This document shows positions 43,007 to 50,650 of a stretch of 64,000 bases of DNA, in pieces; within the stretch, counting starts at the first letter, position 1, and every line of letters starts with the position of its first letter. The notes beneath the pieces were generated by a model. The model did not search any database. It was not told where the DNA came from and saw only the letters and a program-made list of their open reading frames with translations. Both the position numbers and the translations under genes were made by a program. Source of the stretch: an uncultured Prevotella sp. (lineage in GTDB: Bacteria > Bacteroidota > Bacteroidia > Bacteroidales > Bacteroidaceae); assembly GCA_944321295.1 (NCBI GenBank), contig CALUKU010000011.1, forward strand, positions 1-64,000. The letters are read 5' to 3'.

Positions 43007-43969
43007 TTAATAACCAGGGTCGTCTTGTGCCGGGGCATTTGCACCATCCGTGACAGGCTCAAATTCGGCTTCATCCATATTTATGACTTTGGTAGCATTG
43101 TGCGACACAAGCCTTTCGCGGTCGGCAACGTCATTGTCATAATCAGCCTCGTTGTCGTCGGCAAAAGCATTCTGCATCTCTATTGACAGATAACCGTACT
43201 TGCTTAACAATGTGCGTATGACCGTCTTTATCGCCATTGCGTGAAAGTTACCAAGCCAACCTACTTTCTTGCTGTCAGGCGAAAAGGGAAGCGCGGCAAG
43301 CCTTACCAGCGCATCTTCCGTAACATCTTCGGGTTTTCCGTCCTTGTCGTATGACACGAGTCCCTTTGAGTATCGCTTTGCATGAGCTGCCACCTGTTCA
43401 ACAGTCATGTACAACGTTTTGGAAAAGCCATTCATCAACTCGAAATAACAGAAGTAGCCGACAATCTTATCACTTTTCTTTTCGCCGTCAAAAGCAATCT
43501 CGCCTGTCAGCTTGTTTACTTTTCGTAGCTCTCCATCATAAACGACATCGGCATTTATTGTGCGGTATTGCCCTGTTCTCATTGCAAGCTGAATGTAGCC
43601 TTTATATCCAAGTTGGAAGCTCGGCTCGTAAACCTTAATGTAGTTACCCCTTTCGTCTTTCTTCGTATTTTTGTAGGGCACAATGTAAGCATAGCCCAAA
43701 GCCCTATTGATAGGCAGATGCAACACCGCCGCTTTCAAAGCCTCGGAAACTACCTGTCTCGGCTCGCATAGCTGTAGTTTGCTGTCAGTATTGTATAAGT
43801 CTATCACGGATGCGACAAACGTAGACGCATTCTTAGCCAGCGCATTCTTAAACTGTTCCATCACTGACGGCGCATTAAGCATATTTTTCAGCAAGTCAAT
43901 CTTTTTCGGTTTCCCGGCAACCTGCGCGTTATTTGCAGTCGTCACCGCTGTTGTCTGTTGTGTTGTCAT
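43007..43969 (-). CDS. recT: RecT-family single-strand annealing protein
   Basis: 320 aa. Recognised from YIVPYKNTKKDERGNYIKVYEPSFQLGYKGYIQLAMRTGQYRTINADVVYDGEL, the RecT core. It anneals complementary DNA strands in phage recombination and genome circularisation. Partner exonuclease function is presumably given by the neighbours (SbcC-like ATPase, MBL hydrolase). Confidence 0.93.
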   Translation of the reverse strand: MTTQQTTAVTTANNAQVAGKPKKIDLLKNMLNAPSVMEQFKNALAKNASTFVASVIDLYNTDSKLQLCEPRQVVSEALKAAVLHLPINRALGYAYIVPYKNTKKDERGNYIKVYEPSFQLGYKGYIQLAMRTGQYRTINADVVYDGELRKVNKLTGEIAFDGEKKSDKIVGYFCYFELMNGFSKTLYMTVEQVAAHAKRYSKGLVSYDKDGKPEDVTEDALVRLAALPFSPDSKKVGWLGNFHAMAIKTVIRTLLSKYGYLSIEMQNAFADDNEADYDNDVADRERLVSHNATKVINMDEAEFEPVTDGANAPAQDDPGY

Positions 43970-43970
43970 A

Positions 43971-44237
43971 TTATTTTCCTTTCATCAAATTAATTGTTCC
44001 ACTTAATGTTTCCATAAGCCCATCAACGCCGGGGCTTGTCACGAACTTGTACAATCCGTACAAAACAATACTCTCTTTGCCCATAACGGAAACGACACAA
44101 TCCGCACCACCTGCCTCGTTTTCCTCAACCACTATCATTACGGCAGCTTTCCTTTTCTTAGGGTCGCTCTCCACCTGCTCCGCGACATAGTTGTTAAAAC
44201 TCTCTACGTCGGTCAAAAACCTTGATTTTTTCATCAC
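43971..44237 (-). CDS. Small early protein, unknown
   Basis: 88 aa (…FNNYVAEQVESDPKKRKAAVMIVVEENEAGGADCVVSVMGKESIVLYGL…). Overlaps the upstream ATPase gene by 4 bases (ATGA). Present between RecT and SbcC-like genes; no function recognised. Confidence 0.62.
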   Translation of the reverse strand: MMKKSRFLTDVESFNNYVAEQVESDPKKRKAAVMIVVEENEAGGADCVVSVMGKESIVLYGLYKFVTSPGVDGLMETLSGTINLMKGK

Positions 44238-46210
44238 ATTACACTTTTTATGGTTAATTGCTTGTCAGTCGAAACCTTAAGGTTGATAATCTGCGAGACG
44301 GTGGGGATTATACTGTTCACCCTTTCCCTGTTGTCAATGAAAAGCGGCGCGCACACACCCTTTGCCTTGCAGATAGCGTTAATTATGTCAACACCAGCGT
44401 TGACCTTGCCAGCCGTATTGACATCAGGATAAGGCGTGCCATTCACAGTACAGATGCAAGCCAGCTTTTCGTTACCGTTAAGCTGTTCCCTTGTAAACGT
44501 GAATGAAACAACTTTGAACAGGCCGTTAATGCGTCTTGTCAATTCCGCGTCTTTGTCCTTTTGGAAGTTGAATGCCAAATCCTCGATACGTTCAAGTTCC
44601 GCCAACGCCACATTGTTTGCCCGGCGTCTGTCTTCAAGTTCCTCAATCTCCTTGTGTATTCGGCTTATCTGCTCCCTGTTGGCAAGTCTCTTGTACAGTT
44701 CCTGTAAGGCGTCTTGAAGCACCGCCTTGCCGCTTTCCAGCTCGGTTGTGTCGGCAGGTTTGAACTCCATGCCCATTTGGTTTGCCAGCTCCGCAATGTC
44801 ATTTTCAAGCCCGACACACGTTGCGTCATTCCGTATCATCGCATCTGTATCAGGTGCTTGCGGTATTTGCGACTTCATCGTTTCGTAATCTTCTTTCATC
44901 ACGCCTACCTGCTGCTCACTTGTCTTTATTTTCAAAGACAGGTCATCAACCTCTTTCGTCAGTTCATCCATGCGTTGTTTCTTGGCTTTGCCATCGTTCT
45001 TGTTTTTTTCAAGACGCTTTGCCTTGTCAGCGTTGAAGTTTGCTTGCATCTCACGCTGCTTTTCCTCTATATCGTCAATTTCCAAGGGTCTGTGGCAAGT
45101 AGGGCAAACGAACGCACCTTGTGGATATTCCAGCGTCTCCGCATTGATTTTACGGTATTCGGCACGCATTGCCGCCAAATCGTCATTAATGGCAGCTATA
45201 TTCAAGTTGATGTTTTGGCGGCGTTCCTGCCAACGTTGAATTGAATCGGCAAGGCTTCTAATCTCGTATTCCTTTTTTTGCAAGTCGAGGGTCTTGGCGT
45301 TGACATCCTTCATTGCCTCACCCTTTATGTCGGCCTGTCTTTTAGCCAACGCAAGACGTTTGTCGTTCAATTCCTTTTGCAGTTCCGACTTCCGCTTATA
45401 TTCGTTCTCGTTAATCTGCGACTTGTCGGCTATCTGTGCGTCAATGTCAGCGACAGCCTTTTTCTTGGCCGCTATCTCGCTTTCCAGCGCGGCCCAGTCT
45501 TCGGCTTCAGGCATAAGCCTGTTCGCCGTGTCTATTTGGCTCGGTATTACTTTCAGCTCGTCATTGATAGCCTTTTTCTTGGCCGCCATCTCTTTTGCAT
45601 ACTGTTCAAGAGTGCGTCCCGTAAGTCTGTCAAGAAGCTCCGCATATTCGGGCTTTGTTTTCGCTACATCCTCATCCGAAACGTTACCTGCCATGTCGAA
45701 CAATATAGACTTTTGCACGTCAGGTTTCAGGGCGGCAAAATAGTACGGGTCGGTTATCAGCTTGAACACGCTTTCGTCTATGATTGAGGAAACAACCTCG
45801 TCATACTCTGACTTCGTGCCCATTTTAACACCGTTCACCGCAAATTCCGTCTTGTGGTTTTTCAACACTTCTTCCGCCCTGTTTCTTGGTTTTGCCCATA
45901 CCTCAACATAACTTCGGCTCAGCTTCACTTCCTTGCCGTCAACGTCAAGTATGCCTGTAACCGAATGTTCAAGATGCAATATCGGATTGCCTTTGTCATC
46001 CAAGGTCTTAATGTTGAAGTTGTTGTCGCTCCGCCATGTCGAATCCTTTCCGAACAACAGCCAAAGGAAAGAGTCGAAAACAGTTGTCTTGCCTGTTCCA
46101 TTGTCACCCGTTATCCACGTTTCGCGGTCGGAAAAGTCGATTTCCATGTTCGCAATGCCCTTGAAGTTCACAAGGGCAAGGCTTTTCAGTTTAATAGTTT
46201 TCATCATCAT
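44234..46210 (-). CDS. SbcC/Rad50-like AAA ATPase
   Basis: 658 aa. Walker A ITGDNGTGKTTVFDSF (~33-46), long coiled coil, zinc-hook CPTCHRPLEI in the middle, and a C-terminal ATPase half (VDIINAICKAKGVCAPLFIDNRERVNSII) with a DNR in place of the usual Walker B DE. Together with RecT it forms the phage DNA-end processing system. No nuclease subunit gene (SbcD-like) is seen nearby. Confidence 0.85.
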   Translation of the reverse strand: MMMKTIKLKSLALVNFKGIANMEIDFSDRETWITGDNGTGKTTVFDSFLWLLFGKDSTWRSDNNFNIKTLDDKGNPILHLEHSVTGILDVDGKEVKLSRSYVEVWAKPRNRAEEVLKNHKTEFAVNGVKMGTKSEYDEVVSSIIDESVFKLITDPYYFAALKPDVQKSILFDMAGNVSDEDVAKTKPEYAELLDRLTGRTLEQYAKEMAAKKKAINDELKVIPSQIDTANRLMPEAEDWAALESEIAAKKKAVADIDAQIADKSQINENEYKRKSELQKELNDKRLALAKRQADIKGEAMKDVNAKTLDLQKKEYEIRSLADSIQRWQERRQNINLNIAAINDDLAAMRAEYRKINAETLEYPQGAFVCPTCHRPLEIDDIEEKQREMQANFNADKAKRLEKNKNDGKAKKQRMDELTKEVDDLSLKIKTSEQQVGVMKEDYETMKSQIPQAPDTDAMIRNDATCVGLENDIAELANQMGMEFKPADTTELESGKAVLQDALQELYKRLANREQISRIHKEIEELEDRRRANNVALAELERIEDLAFNFQKDKDAELTRRINGLFKVVSFTFTREQLNGNEKLACICTVNGTPYPDVNTAGKVNAGVDIINAICKAKGVCAPLFIDNRERVNSIIPTVSQIINLKVSTDKQLTIKSVM

Positions 46211-46499
46211 TACTATGTTTGTTTACCATTGTCTTCATTTTCTCCGCCGTGTCAACCGCCATCAGTTCGGCACGCGAGTAGAGTATCTTTGAACGTACCG
46301 TGCTACCCATGCGTGAGCCTTGCACAAGACCATTTTCCACCCAACGCTTTACACGGTGTTCCTGGAACTCCCTGTAAGCCTGTCTCTGCGATATAAGGTC
46401 TTTGCCGGGCGCAAGCCTTTTGGCGAAGTTCGCCGCCCCAAGCTCCGAAAACTTCATGCAAAGGTTTTTCAGCTCATACAATTCAAGCGATACTGCCAT
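46191..46499 (-). CDS. Putative winged-helix (excisionase-like) regulator
   Basis: 102 aa. SQRQAYREFQEHRVKRWVENGLVQGSRMGSTVRSKILYSRAELMAV resembles MerR/excisionase-type winged-helix DNA-binding domains. Overlaps the SbcC-like gene by 20 bases. Could be the excisionase, though it is far from the integrase; inference. Confidence 0.6.
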   Translation of the reverse strand: MAVSLELYELKNLCMKFSELGAANFAKRLAPGKDLISQRQAYREFQEHRVKRWVENGLVQGSRMGSTVRSKILYSRAELMAVDTAEKMKTMVNKHSNDDENY

Positions 46500-46502
46500 T
46501 TT

Positions 46503-46709
46503 TCATTTCTCCTTTTTCCTGCCAATGATACGTGCCATGTGATTTCTCACGCTCCTTTCGCCGTCAGTGGTGAAGTAAGCCCATGCCAGCGCAAGCCCGG
46601 CAACGGCGAACACCCCGTGCCACCATGCGGCAAACAACACCGCGCATACAAGGCTTGTCACTCCAAGTAAGCCCCACACAACAGACCATATCAAATTTTC
46701 AACTATCAT
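46503..46709 (-). CDS. Small membrane protein, two segments
   Basis: 68 aa with two transmembrane segments (WSVVWGLLGVTSLVCAVLF, WHGVFAVAGLALAWAYF) and a basic C-terminus. Just after the Cro-like gene. Function unknown; superinfection exclusion or lysis regulation possible. Confidence 0.65.
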   Translation of the reverse strand: MIVENLIWSVVWGLLGVTSLVCAVLFAAWWHGVFAVAGLALAWAYFTTDGERSVRNHMARIIGRKKEK

Positions 46710-46721
46710 AATGCACGTGTT

Positions 46722-46946
46722 TTATGAAAACAATACATCTTCGGGCACTCCAAGGCGTTTTGCCAAAATGGAAGTCCTTAACGCATCAGGCCGCTGCGTA
46801 CCTGCGAGCCAACAACGCACGGTTGACGTGTGTACCTTGCACAGGCTTGCCATCTCCCTTACGAACTCCGACTTGGGGGCTACGCTTGTCTTAGGAGGCA
46901 GCGCATCGTAAATCTCCCGAAACTTTGTCTTTCCCATATTTTCCAT
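46722..46946 (-). CDS. Cro-like early regulator
   Basis: 74 aa with helix-turn-helix FVREMASLCKVHTSTVRCWLAGTQRPDALRTSILAKRLGVPEDVLF. First gene of the minus-strand lytic operon, divergent from the XRE repressor. Minus-strand promoter TTTG-N20-TATCTTTG at 47040-47009. Confidence 0.75.
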   Translation of the reverse strand: MENMGKTKFREIYDALPPKTSVAPKSEFVREMASLCKVHTSTVRCWLAGTQRPDALRTSILAKRLGVPEDVLFS

Positions 46947-46952
46947 ATTTTA

Positions 46953-47040
46953 CTGTGTTTTACAAACATATTTATTATCTTTGCATCAATAACTTGTATA
47001 TCGTGTTGCAAAGATAGGTTATATATCCGAATTATCCAAA
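46953..47040. promoter_or_regulatory. Lysogeny/lysis switch with overlapping promoters
   Basis: Minus-strand promoter: TTTG (47040-47037), 20 bases, TATCTTTG (47016-47009), for the Cro-like gene. Plus-strand promoter: -7 box TATCTTTG (46976-46983) with the operator TGTGTT-N5-AACATA (46954-46970; one arm mismatch), for the repressor gene at 47080. The two promoters face each other and the transcripts overlap by ~10 bases. The plus-strand -33 element is poor. Confidence 0.75.
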
Positions 47041-47079
47041 TATTTCGGTTATATTTTGATAATAAAATTGATATTATAC

Positions 47080-47523
47080 ATGAAAAGGTTTGATTTAAGA
47101 GAGTTCAGACGTGATAAAAGAGTGACGCAATCGGAACTTGCCGAACTCTTCCAATGCAAGCAAAACTTCATTTCGCGCATTGAAAATGGCGAAAGGACAT
47201 TGCCGCCCGAAAAATTGGATATACTACAGGATAAATATGGTGATATATCCAAATATTACAAGGAAGTTTCAGACACAGACGAGCACATGACCATAAACGC
47301 CTCGCCTCAAGAGTTTATAAATGCCGGGGCTGATGCGTTTACAAGACAGCTTGTCAAGATGATGAATGAAAAGCTGATAGCTCCATACAGCGCACTGTTG
47401 GAGAAAGACATGATTATTGAAAGGCTCAACAGGGAAATTGGGCGGCTTGAAATGCAACTTGAAGATGCTAAAAAAGACAGTGCCCGTCAGGATGGGGATG
47501 CCGCCTCTGCCGTTGCCGGGTGA
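47080..47523 (+). CDS. XRE-family phage repressor (CI-like)
   Basis: 147 aa from ATG 47080. N-terminal HTH_XRE FDLREFRRDKRVTQSELAELFQCKQNFISRIENGERTLPPEKLDILQDKYGDI; coiled-coil C-terminus (LEKDMIIERLNREIGRLEMQLEDA). No peptidase domain, so no RecA-type self-cleavage. Likely the protein that binds the phage operators; that binding is inferred. Confidence 0.85.
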   Translation: MKRFDLREFRRDKRVTQSELAELFQCKQNFISRIENGERTLPPEKLDILQDKYGDISKYYKEVSDTDEHMTINASPQEFINAGADAFTRQLVKMMNEKLIAPYSALLEKDMIIERLNREIGRLEMQLEDAKKDSARQDGDAASAVAG

Positions 47524-47582
47524 CAATGGAATACCGCAACGGATGTTTCACGACAAAGAAAATACCGAAAAATCAATGACAA

Positions 47583-47798
47583 ATGGAAAAATACTATAAA
47601 ATGGTAATAGACCTGTACAGGTCGGCTGTCGAAAACCTGTCAGCCGGACGTAATGTCAATAACGATTGCGGAATGGCGGAACTCACCGCCATTGCCAACG
47701 CAATAACCACGGCGAGGGTCAACGGGAACGAAACAGCCGGACTTGAACAACTGAAAGCCGACATCGAGCACCTGCGCCTAATCACTGACAGCCTATGA
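47583..47798 (+). CDS. Small protein downstream of repressor
   Basis: 71 aa, helical (MEKYYKMVIDLYRSAVENLSAGRNVNNDCGMAELTAIANAITTAR…). Overlaps the next start (ATGA). Similar ORFs are common beside Bacteroidetes phage repressors. Function unknown. Confidence 0.6.
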   Translation: MEKYYKMVIDLYRSAVENLSAGRNVNNDCGMAELTAIANAITTARVNGNETAGLEQLKADIEHLRLITDSL

Positions 47799-48088
47799 AT
47801 ACGCCGGAAACAAAACAGGTGATAATGCGTTTCTACACCGCCCTTGACACATTAAAGGCAATGGGTAAAATCAGGGGAATAAACACGTATTGCACGGCTT
47901 ACAACATTGACCGCCGCAACCTTTACGCCCAGCGGAAGGACTTGGAGCGCAGTTGGTTTCAGGTGTCATGGCTTTACCCTATGGTTAAAGACTTCGGCGT
48001 AAGTGCGAGGTGGCTGCTTACAGGCTATGGCGGAATGTTTGAAACGAGCGGATTCCGCGAGCAAATCAACATCAGAAAGCAAGAATAA
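47795..48088 (+). CDS. HTH-like regulator in lysogeny module
   Basis: 97 aa; residues KIRGINTYCTAYNIDRRNLYAQRKDLERSWFQVSWLYPMVKDFGVSARWLLTG resemble helix-turn-helix phage regulators. Translationally coupled to the previous gene. Confidence 0.6.
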   Translation: MNTPETKQVIMRFYTALDTLKAMGKIRGINTYCTAYNIDRRNLYAQRKDLERSWFQVSWLYPMVKDFGVSARWLLTGYGGMFETSGFREQINIRKQE

Positions 48089-48155
48089 GTAAAGATGAAT
48101 GTGCTAAAATCACTGCAAAATGACTATCGTTGAGCCAATAACGGCACATTTTTAG

Positions 48156-48163
48156 TAATTTTG
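48156..48163 (+). promoter_or_regulatory. Promoter -7 box for exported moron proteins
   Basis: TAATTTTG 30 bases upstream of the start of the 48193 gene. A weak -33-like TTGA sits near 48130. No phage operator in this stretch, so these genes may be expressed constitutively in the lysogen. Confidence 0.5.
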
Positions 48164-48192
48164 CATTGAATTTTAATAATATATATATATAT

Positions 48193-48777
48193 ATGAAAAA
48201 ATTATTGTTCACAATGGGCTTGTTAGTAATGGCTTCAGTGTCAGCCATTGCCCAAAGTTTCACGTTGACCCCTAACGGGTTTGTTTCAAGTGATGACGAA
48301 ACAAAAAATTATGTAGTTGTTGACATACAAGGTACACAACAGGAACTTTACAAAAAAGTGCGTGCGTACCTTGTAAGCATCTACCGTTCGCCAAAAGACG
48401 TTTTGAGCGAGTCAGAGCCTGACGTTATCACCATAAACGGCATTGAAAGCGATGCGGTACAAAAGAAAGCATTAGGCATGGCCGCTGCTTCTTACGATAT
48501 GAATTATACTATATCCATCCGCTTCAAGGACGGTCGCATACGTTTTGACGCTCCTACATTCACACTTGCCGACTACAAATCAGGCAGCAAGACAATACGC
48601 CTATTATTGCAAGGAAAATCCAACGGAGGTTTTGGGTCGGAAGTTATAAACGTGATTTACAACAAGAAAGGCGAATTAAAGGCCAAATACGCCAAAGAAG
48701 CCTTGGAAAAGTTTTTCAACAATTACATAATCGACTTAAAGAAAGGCGTTGAAAATAATGTAGGCGATGATTGGTAA
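48193..48777 (+). CDS. Secreted DUF4468-like protein (lysogenic conversion candidate)
   Basis: 194 aa from ATG 48193. Signal peptide KKLLFTMGLLVMASVSAIAQ with a signal peptidase I site after SAIAQ. The mature part (FVSSDDETKNYVVVDIQGTQQELYKKVRAYLVSIYRSPKDVLSESEPDVITINGIE) resembles DUF4468, a family of Bacteroidetes exported proteins. Its own promoter within the lysogeny module suggests expression from the prophage. Role unknown. Confidence 0.75.
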   Translation: MKKLLFTMGLLVMASVSAIAQSFTLTPNGFVSSDDETKNYVVVDIQGTQQELYKKVRAYLVSIYRSPKDVLSESEPDVITINGIESDAVQKKALGMAAASYDMNYTISIRFKDGRIRFDAPTFTLADYKSGSKTIRLLLQGKSNGGFGSEVINVIYNKKGELKAKYAKEALEKFFNNYIIDLKKGVENNVGDDW

Positions 48778-48797
48778 CAAGACAAAAACATTCATAT

Positions 48798-49112
48798 ATG
48801 GATAATAGTTTGATGATTTGGATTTTCGCAATACCGCTCATTGCGCTTGTATTAGGAGCTATAATAAAGGCTTTCACCACAACCCCATCACAAGAACTCA
48901 ACAAAAAGTTTGTAGAACTTGGGACACTGAAAGGAAAAACATACGACCAAATAGTAAACTATGTTGGAGAACCTAATTCCAAAGACGTGTTAAATGATAC
49001 CGTGCTTTGCCAATGGATTCAACCTGCATACCATATAGCCTTACTTTTTGATAGGAACATGGTGTGCCTTGGCGTTAGTTCAGAAACTAAAATTGATGAG
49101 ACTTTGACATAA
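48798..49112 (+). CDS. Membrane-anchored SmpA/OmlA-like small protein
   Basis: 104 aa from ATG 48798. N-terminal transmembrane segment LMIWIFAIPLIALVLGAIIKAF, then FVELGTLKGKTYDQIVNYVGEPNSKDV... which resembles the SmpA/BamE fold. Part of the same plus-strand module; possible superinfection-exclusion protein. Followed by a terminator. Confidence 0.65.
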   Translation: MDNSLMIWIFAIPLIALVLGAIIKAFTTTPSQELNKKFVELGTLKGKTYDQIVNYVGEPNSKDVLNDTVLCQWIQPAYHIALLFDRNMVCLGVSSETKIDETLT

Positions 49113-49124
49113 CTGACAATTTTA

Positions 49125-49141
49125 TATGTTTGTCAAACACA
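49125..49141. promoter_or_regulatory. Phage operator copy after lysogeny module
   Basis: TATGTT-N5-AACACA, one left-arm mismatch, inner perfect palindrome TGTTTGTCAAACA. No -7 box at a matching distance on either strand; it lies between a gene end and a terminator. Confidence 0.55.
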
Positions 49142-49152
49142 TATTCCATTTT

Positions 49153-49190
49153 CCGCCTAAGATTTCACCCAAAATCTTTGGCGGTTTTGT
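49153..49190 (+). terminator. Terminator fused to next promoter
   Basis: Stem CCGCCTAAGATTT/AAATCTTTGGCGG (one mismatch) followed by TTTTGTTT. Its right arm contains TTTG (49177-49180), the -33 element of the promoter at 49177-49208. Confidence 0.75.
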
Positions 49191-49208
49191 TTATTATCGC
49201 TACATTTG
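49177..49208 (+). promoter_or_regulatory. Promoter of structured leader / ncRNA
   Basis: TTTG (49177-49180), 20 bases, TACATTTG (49201-49208), the full consensus. Confidence 0.8.
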
Positions 49209-49400
49209 CAATGCTCTACAATTCAACGTTGGCAGGTGTTAAGCCTGTCTATGTCGGTCAGGCATTTTTTTTATGCCCTGACGTGTCGTAAGACTATACG
49301 GACATATCGGCTTCCATACCCCCGTGTGGTGCGTCAATGCGCCCACTGCCAGCGTTGGTGTAGAGCAACGGGACAGGTGGAAGCCGTTTTTATTTCCACC
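49209..49400 (+). ncRNA. Structured untranslated RNA (leader or sRNA), unknown
   Basis: About 190 bases without a plausible gene behind a consensus promoter. Helices visible by eye: GGCAGG/CCTGTC (49231-49249), GTCAGGCAT/ATGCCCTGAC with a T-rich loop (49256-49281), a 9-bp outer stem CGGCTTCCA/TGGAAGCCG (49308-49316 with 49378-49386) followed by TTTTTATTT, and an alternative hairpin GGTGGAA/TTCCACC over the same bases. A long-range pairing CGTTGGCAG/CTGCCAGCG is also possible. The outer stem plus T-run is terminator-like, so the RNA may end there or regulate the 49412 gene. No known family recognised. Confidence 0.65.
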
Positions 49401-49411
49401 GCTTTATTATT

Positions 49412-49714
49412 ATGCTCAAAACAACGCAATTTAGCCTACACGTGAACAAAAGTAGCGCAATGGCAGGTAAGGCCAACCAAACAGGCCACCCAAAAGACAC
49501 AGACAGCCTTATAGACGTTATCCGCAAGGCCGTTGAGTTGCAACACCGCCTTAACGAGCTTTCCAAGTACCTTTTTGAGGATGGAGACTTCGACGGAGAG
49601 TTCTTTGACGCACAGGAAAGACTGCAAGACATCATCAACAACGACCTGCGCCCGATGGTCGGCGCACTCGTAGTCAACAACGTTTACGAGACGGAAAGGA
49701 GGCAAGCACTATGA
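49412..49714 (+). CDS. Helical protein coupled to KilA-N gene
   Basis: 100 aa, or ~84 aa if it begins at M17 (MAGKANQTG). Helical (SLIDVIRKAVELQHRLNELSKYLFEDGDFDGEFFDAQERLQDIINNDL). Its end overlaps the KilA-N start by 4 bases (ATGA). Follows the structured leader. Function unknown. Confidence 0.65.
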   Translation: MLKTTQFSLHVNKSSAMAGKANQTGHPKDTDSLIDVIRKAVELQHRLNELSKYLFEDGDFDGEFFDAQERLQDIINNDLRPMVGALVVNNVYETERRQAL

Positions 49715-50286
49715 AACAGAACGACAAGGCAACGGTATTGATACCGTCAGACATGATAGCGTTCCCGTTCCACAAGCAACTGATAACATTCCTTAGCGGC
49801 GAAACAGGCCCGACAATGGTAAATGCTACCGAAATGGCAAAGGCTTTCGGTAAGCGCACAAGGGATTGGTTAAGAAGCCAACAAGCCAAAGATTACATTA
49901 AGGCATTTTGCAAAGCGCGAAAATGCGCTTTGCAAAATGTAGTCGTCGTTCAAAAGGGAACGAGAACACGAGGCGGCACGTGGCTACATTCCGACTTGGC
50001 GATAGAGTTCGCGCGTTGGCTGTCGCCGGAGTTCTCGATATGGTGCAACGACATCATAAAGGCGTTGATGCAGCGCATTGACCTTGGCAACGGCGTTATC
50101 CTGCGTATGCAACAGCTTGCAAGGCTCGAGGCCGAACACCCCGAACTATTGGGCGAAGAGGACGATGAATATGTTGATGCAGAGGAAGTTGAAACAGCCG
50201 ACATGGAAGCCAAAATCGCCGAGCTGAAAGCCGAAATAGCGAGAAGCGAGGCTGACGACAAGCGGCGGCGTTACGAAAGCCAATAA
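49711..50286 (+). CDS. KilA-N domain protein (antirepressor-like)
   Basis: 191 aa. KilA-N domain VNATEMAKAFGKRTRDWLRSQQAKDYI ... GGTWLHSDLAIEFARWLSPEFSIWCNDIIKALM, then a coiled coil (MEAKIAELKAEIARSEADDKRRR). KilA-N proteins in phages act as DNA-binding antirepressors. Followed by a strong terminator. Confidence 0.9.
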   Translation: MKQNDKATVLIPSDMIAFPFHKQLITFLSGETGPTMVNATEMAKAFGKRTRDWLRSQQAKDYIKAFCKARKCALQNVVVVQKGTRTRGGTWLHSDLAIEFARWLSPEFSIWCNDIIKALMQRIDLGNGVILRMQQLARLEAEHPELLGEEDDEYVDAEEVETADMEAKIAELKAEIARSEADDKRRRYESQ

Positions 50287-50301
50287 CACGGCCATTACAA
50301 G

Positions 50302-50340
50302 GAAAGCGGACACCCAGGAGCGTCCGCTTTCTTCTTTTTC
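50302..50340 (+). terminator. Terminator of KilA-N transcript
   Basis: Perfect 10-bp stem GAAAGCGGAC/GTCCGCTTTC (50302-50311, 50322-50331) followed by TTCTTTTT. Confidence 0.9.
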
Positions 50341-50380
50341 CTTGCTTTTTCTTCTTTCCCCTTATACCCTATATTCCTTA

Positions 50381-50425
50381 TATATATAATAATAATAATT
50401 AATAATAATATTATTATTATTAAAA
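50381..50425. repeat. AT microsatellite (TAA/ATT repeats)
   Basis: Repeats of TAA/TTA units including the palindrome AATAATAATATTATTATT. Forms the A+T-rich first half of the non-coding region between KilA-N and integrase (50287-50627). Confidence 0.75.
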
Positions 50426-50512
50426 GATGTACGCGCGCGAAGCGAAAAAACGAAAGGTGAAAAAATGCGCCTTTCGGCTTCGCATTATGTTGATTATCAG
50501 ATAGTTGTGCGT

Positions 50513-50650
50513 TTTGCTTAAGCAAACAAGGCTTTTTGCTTAAGCAAAACACGTAAGTAATTGAGCGTCAGTAATTTAATGTTTTGCTTAAGCAAATCTG
50601 ATTTTTACTATCTTGATTATCAAGCGGTTACGTTTTTTGCTTAAGCAAAA
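50513..50650. repeat. Four copies of palindrome TTTGCTTAAGCAAA
   Basis: Copies at 50513-50526, 50534-50549 (extended to 16 bases), 50583-50596 and 50635-50650 (extended to 16 bases). Two short TTGATTATCA motifs at ~50490 and ~50613. Spaced about 22, 48 and 52 bases. The last copy covers the 3' end of the integrase gene. Likely protein binding sites; see findings. Confidence 0.85.

Noticed and set aside
46953-47079. TTG start of the repressor gene at 47056
   Set aside because: The ATG at 47080 gives the normal XRE N-terminus; the preceding codons are A+T-rich leader.
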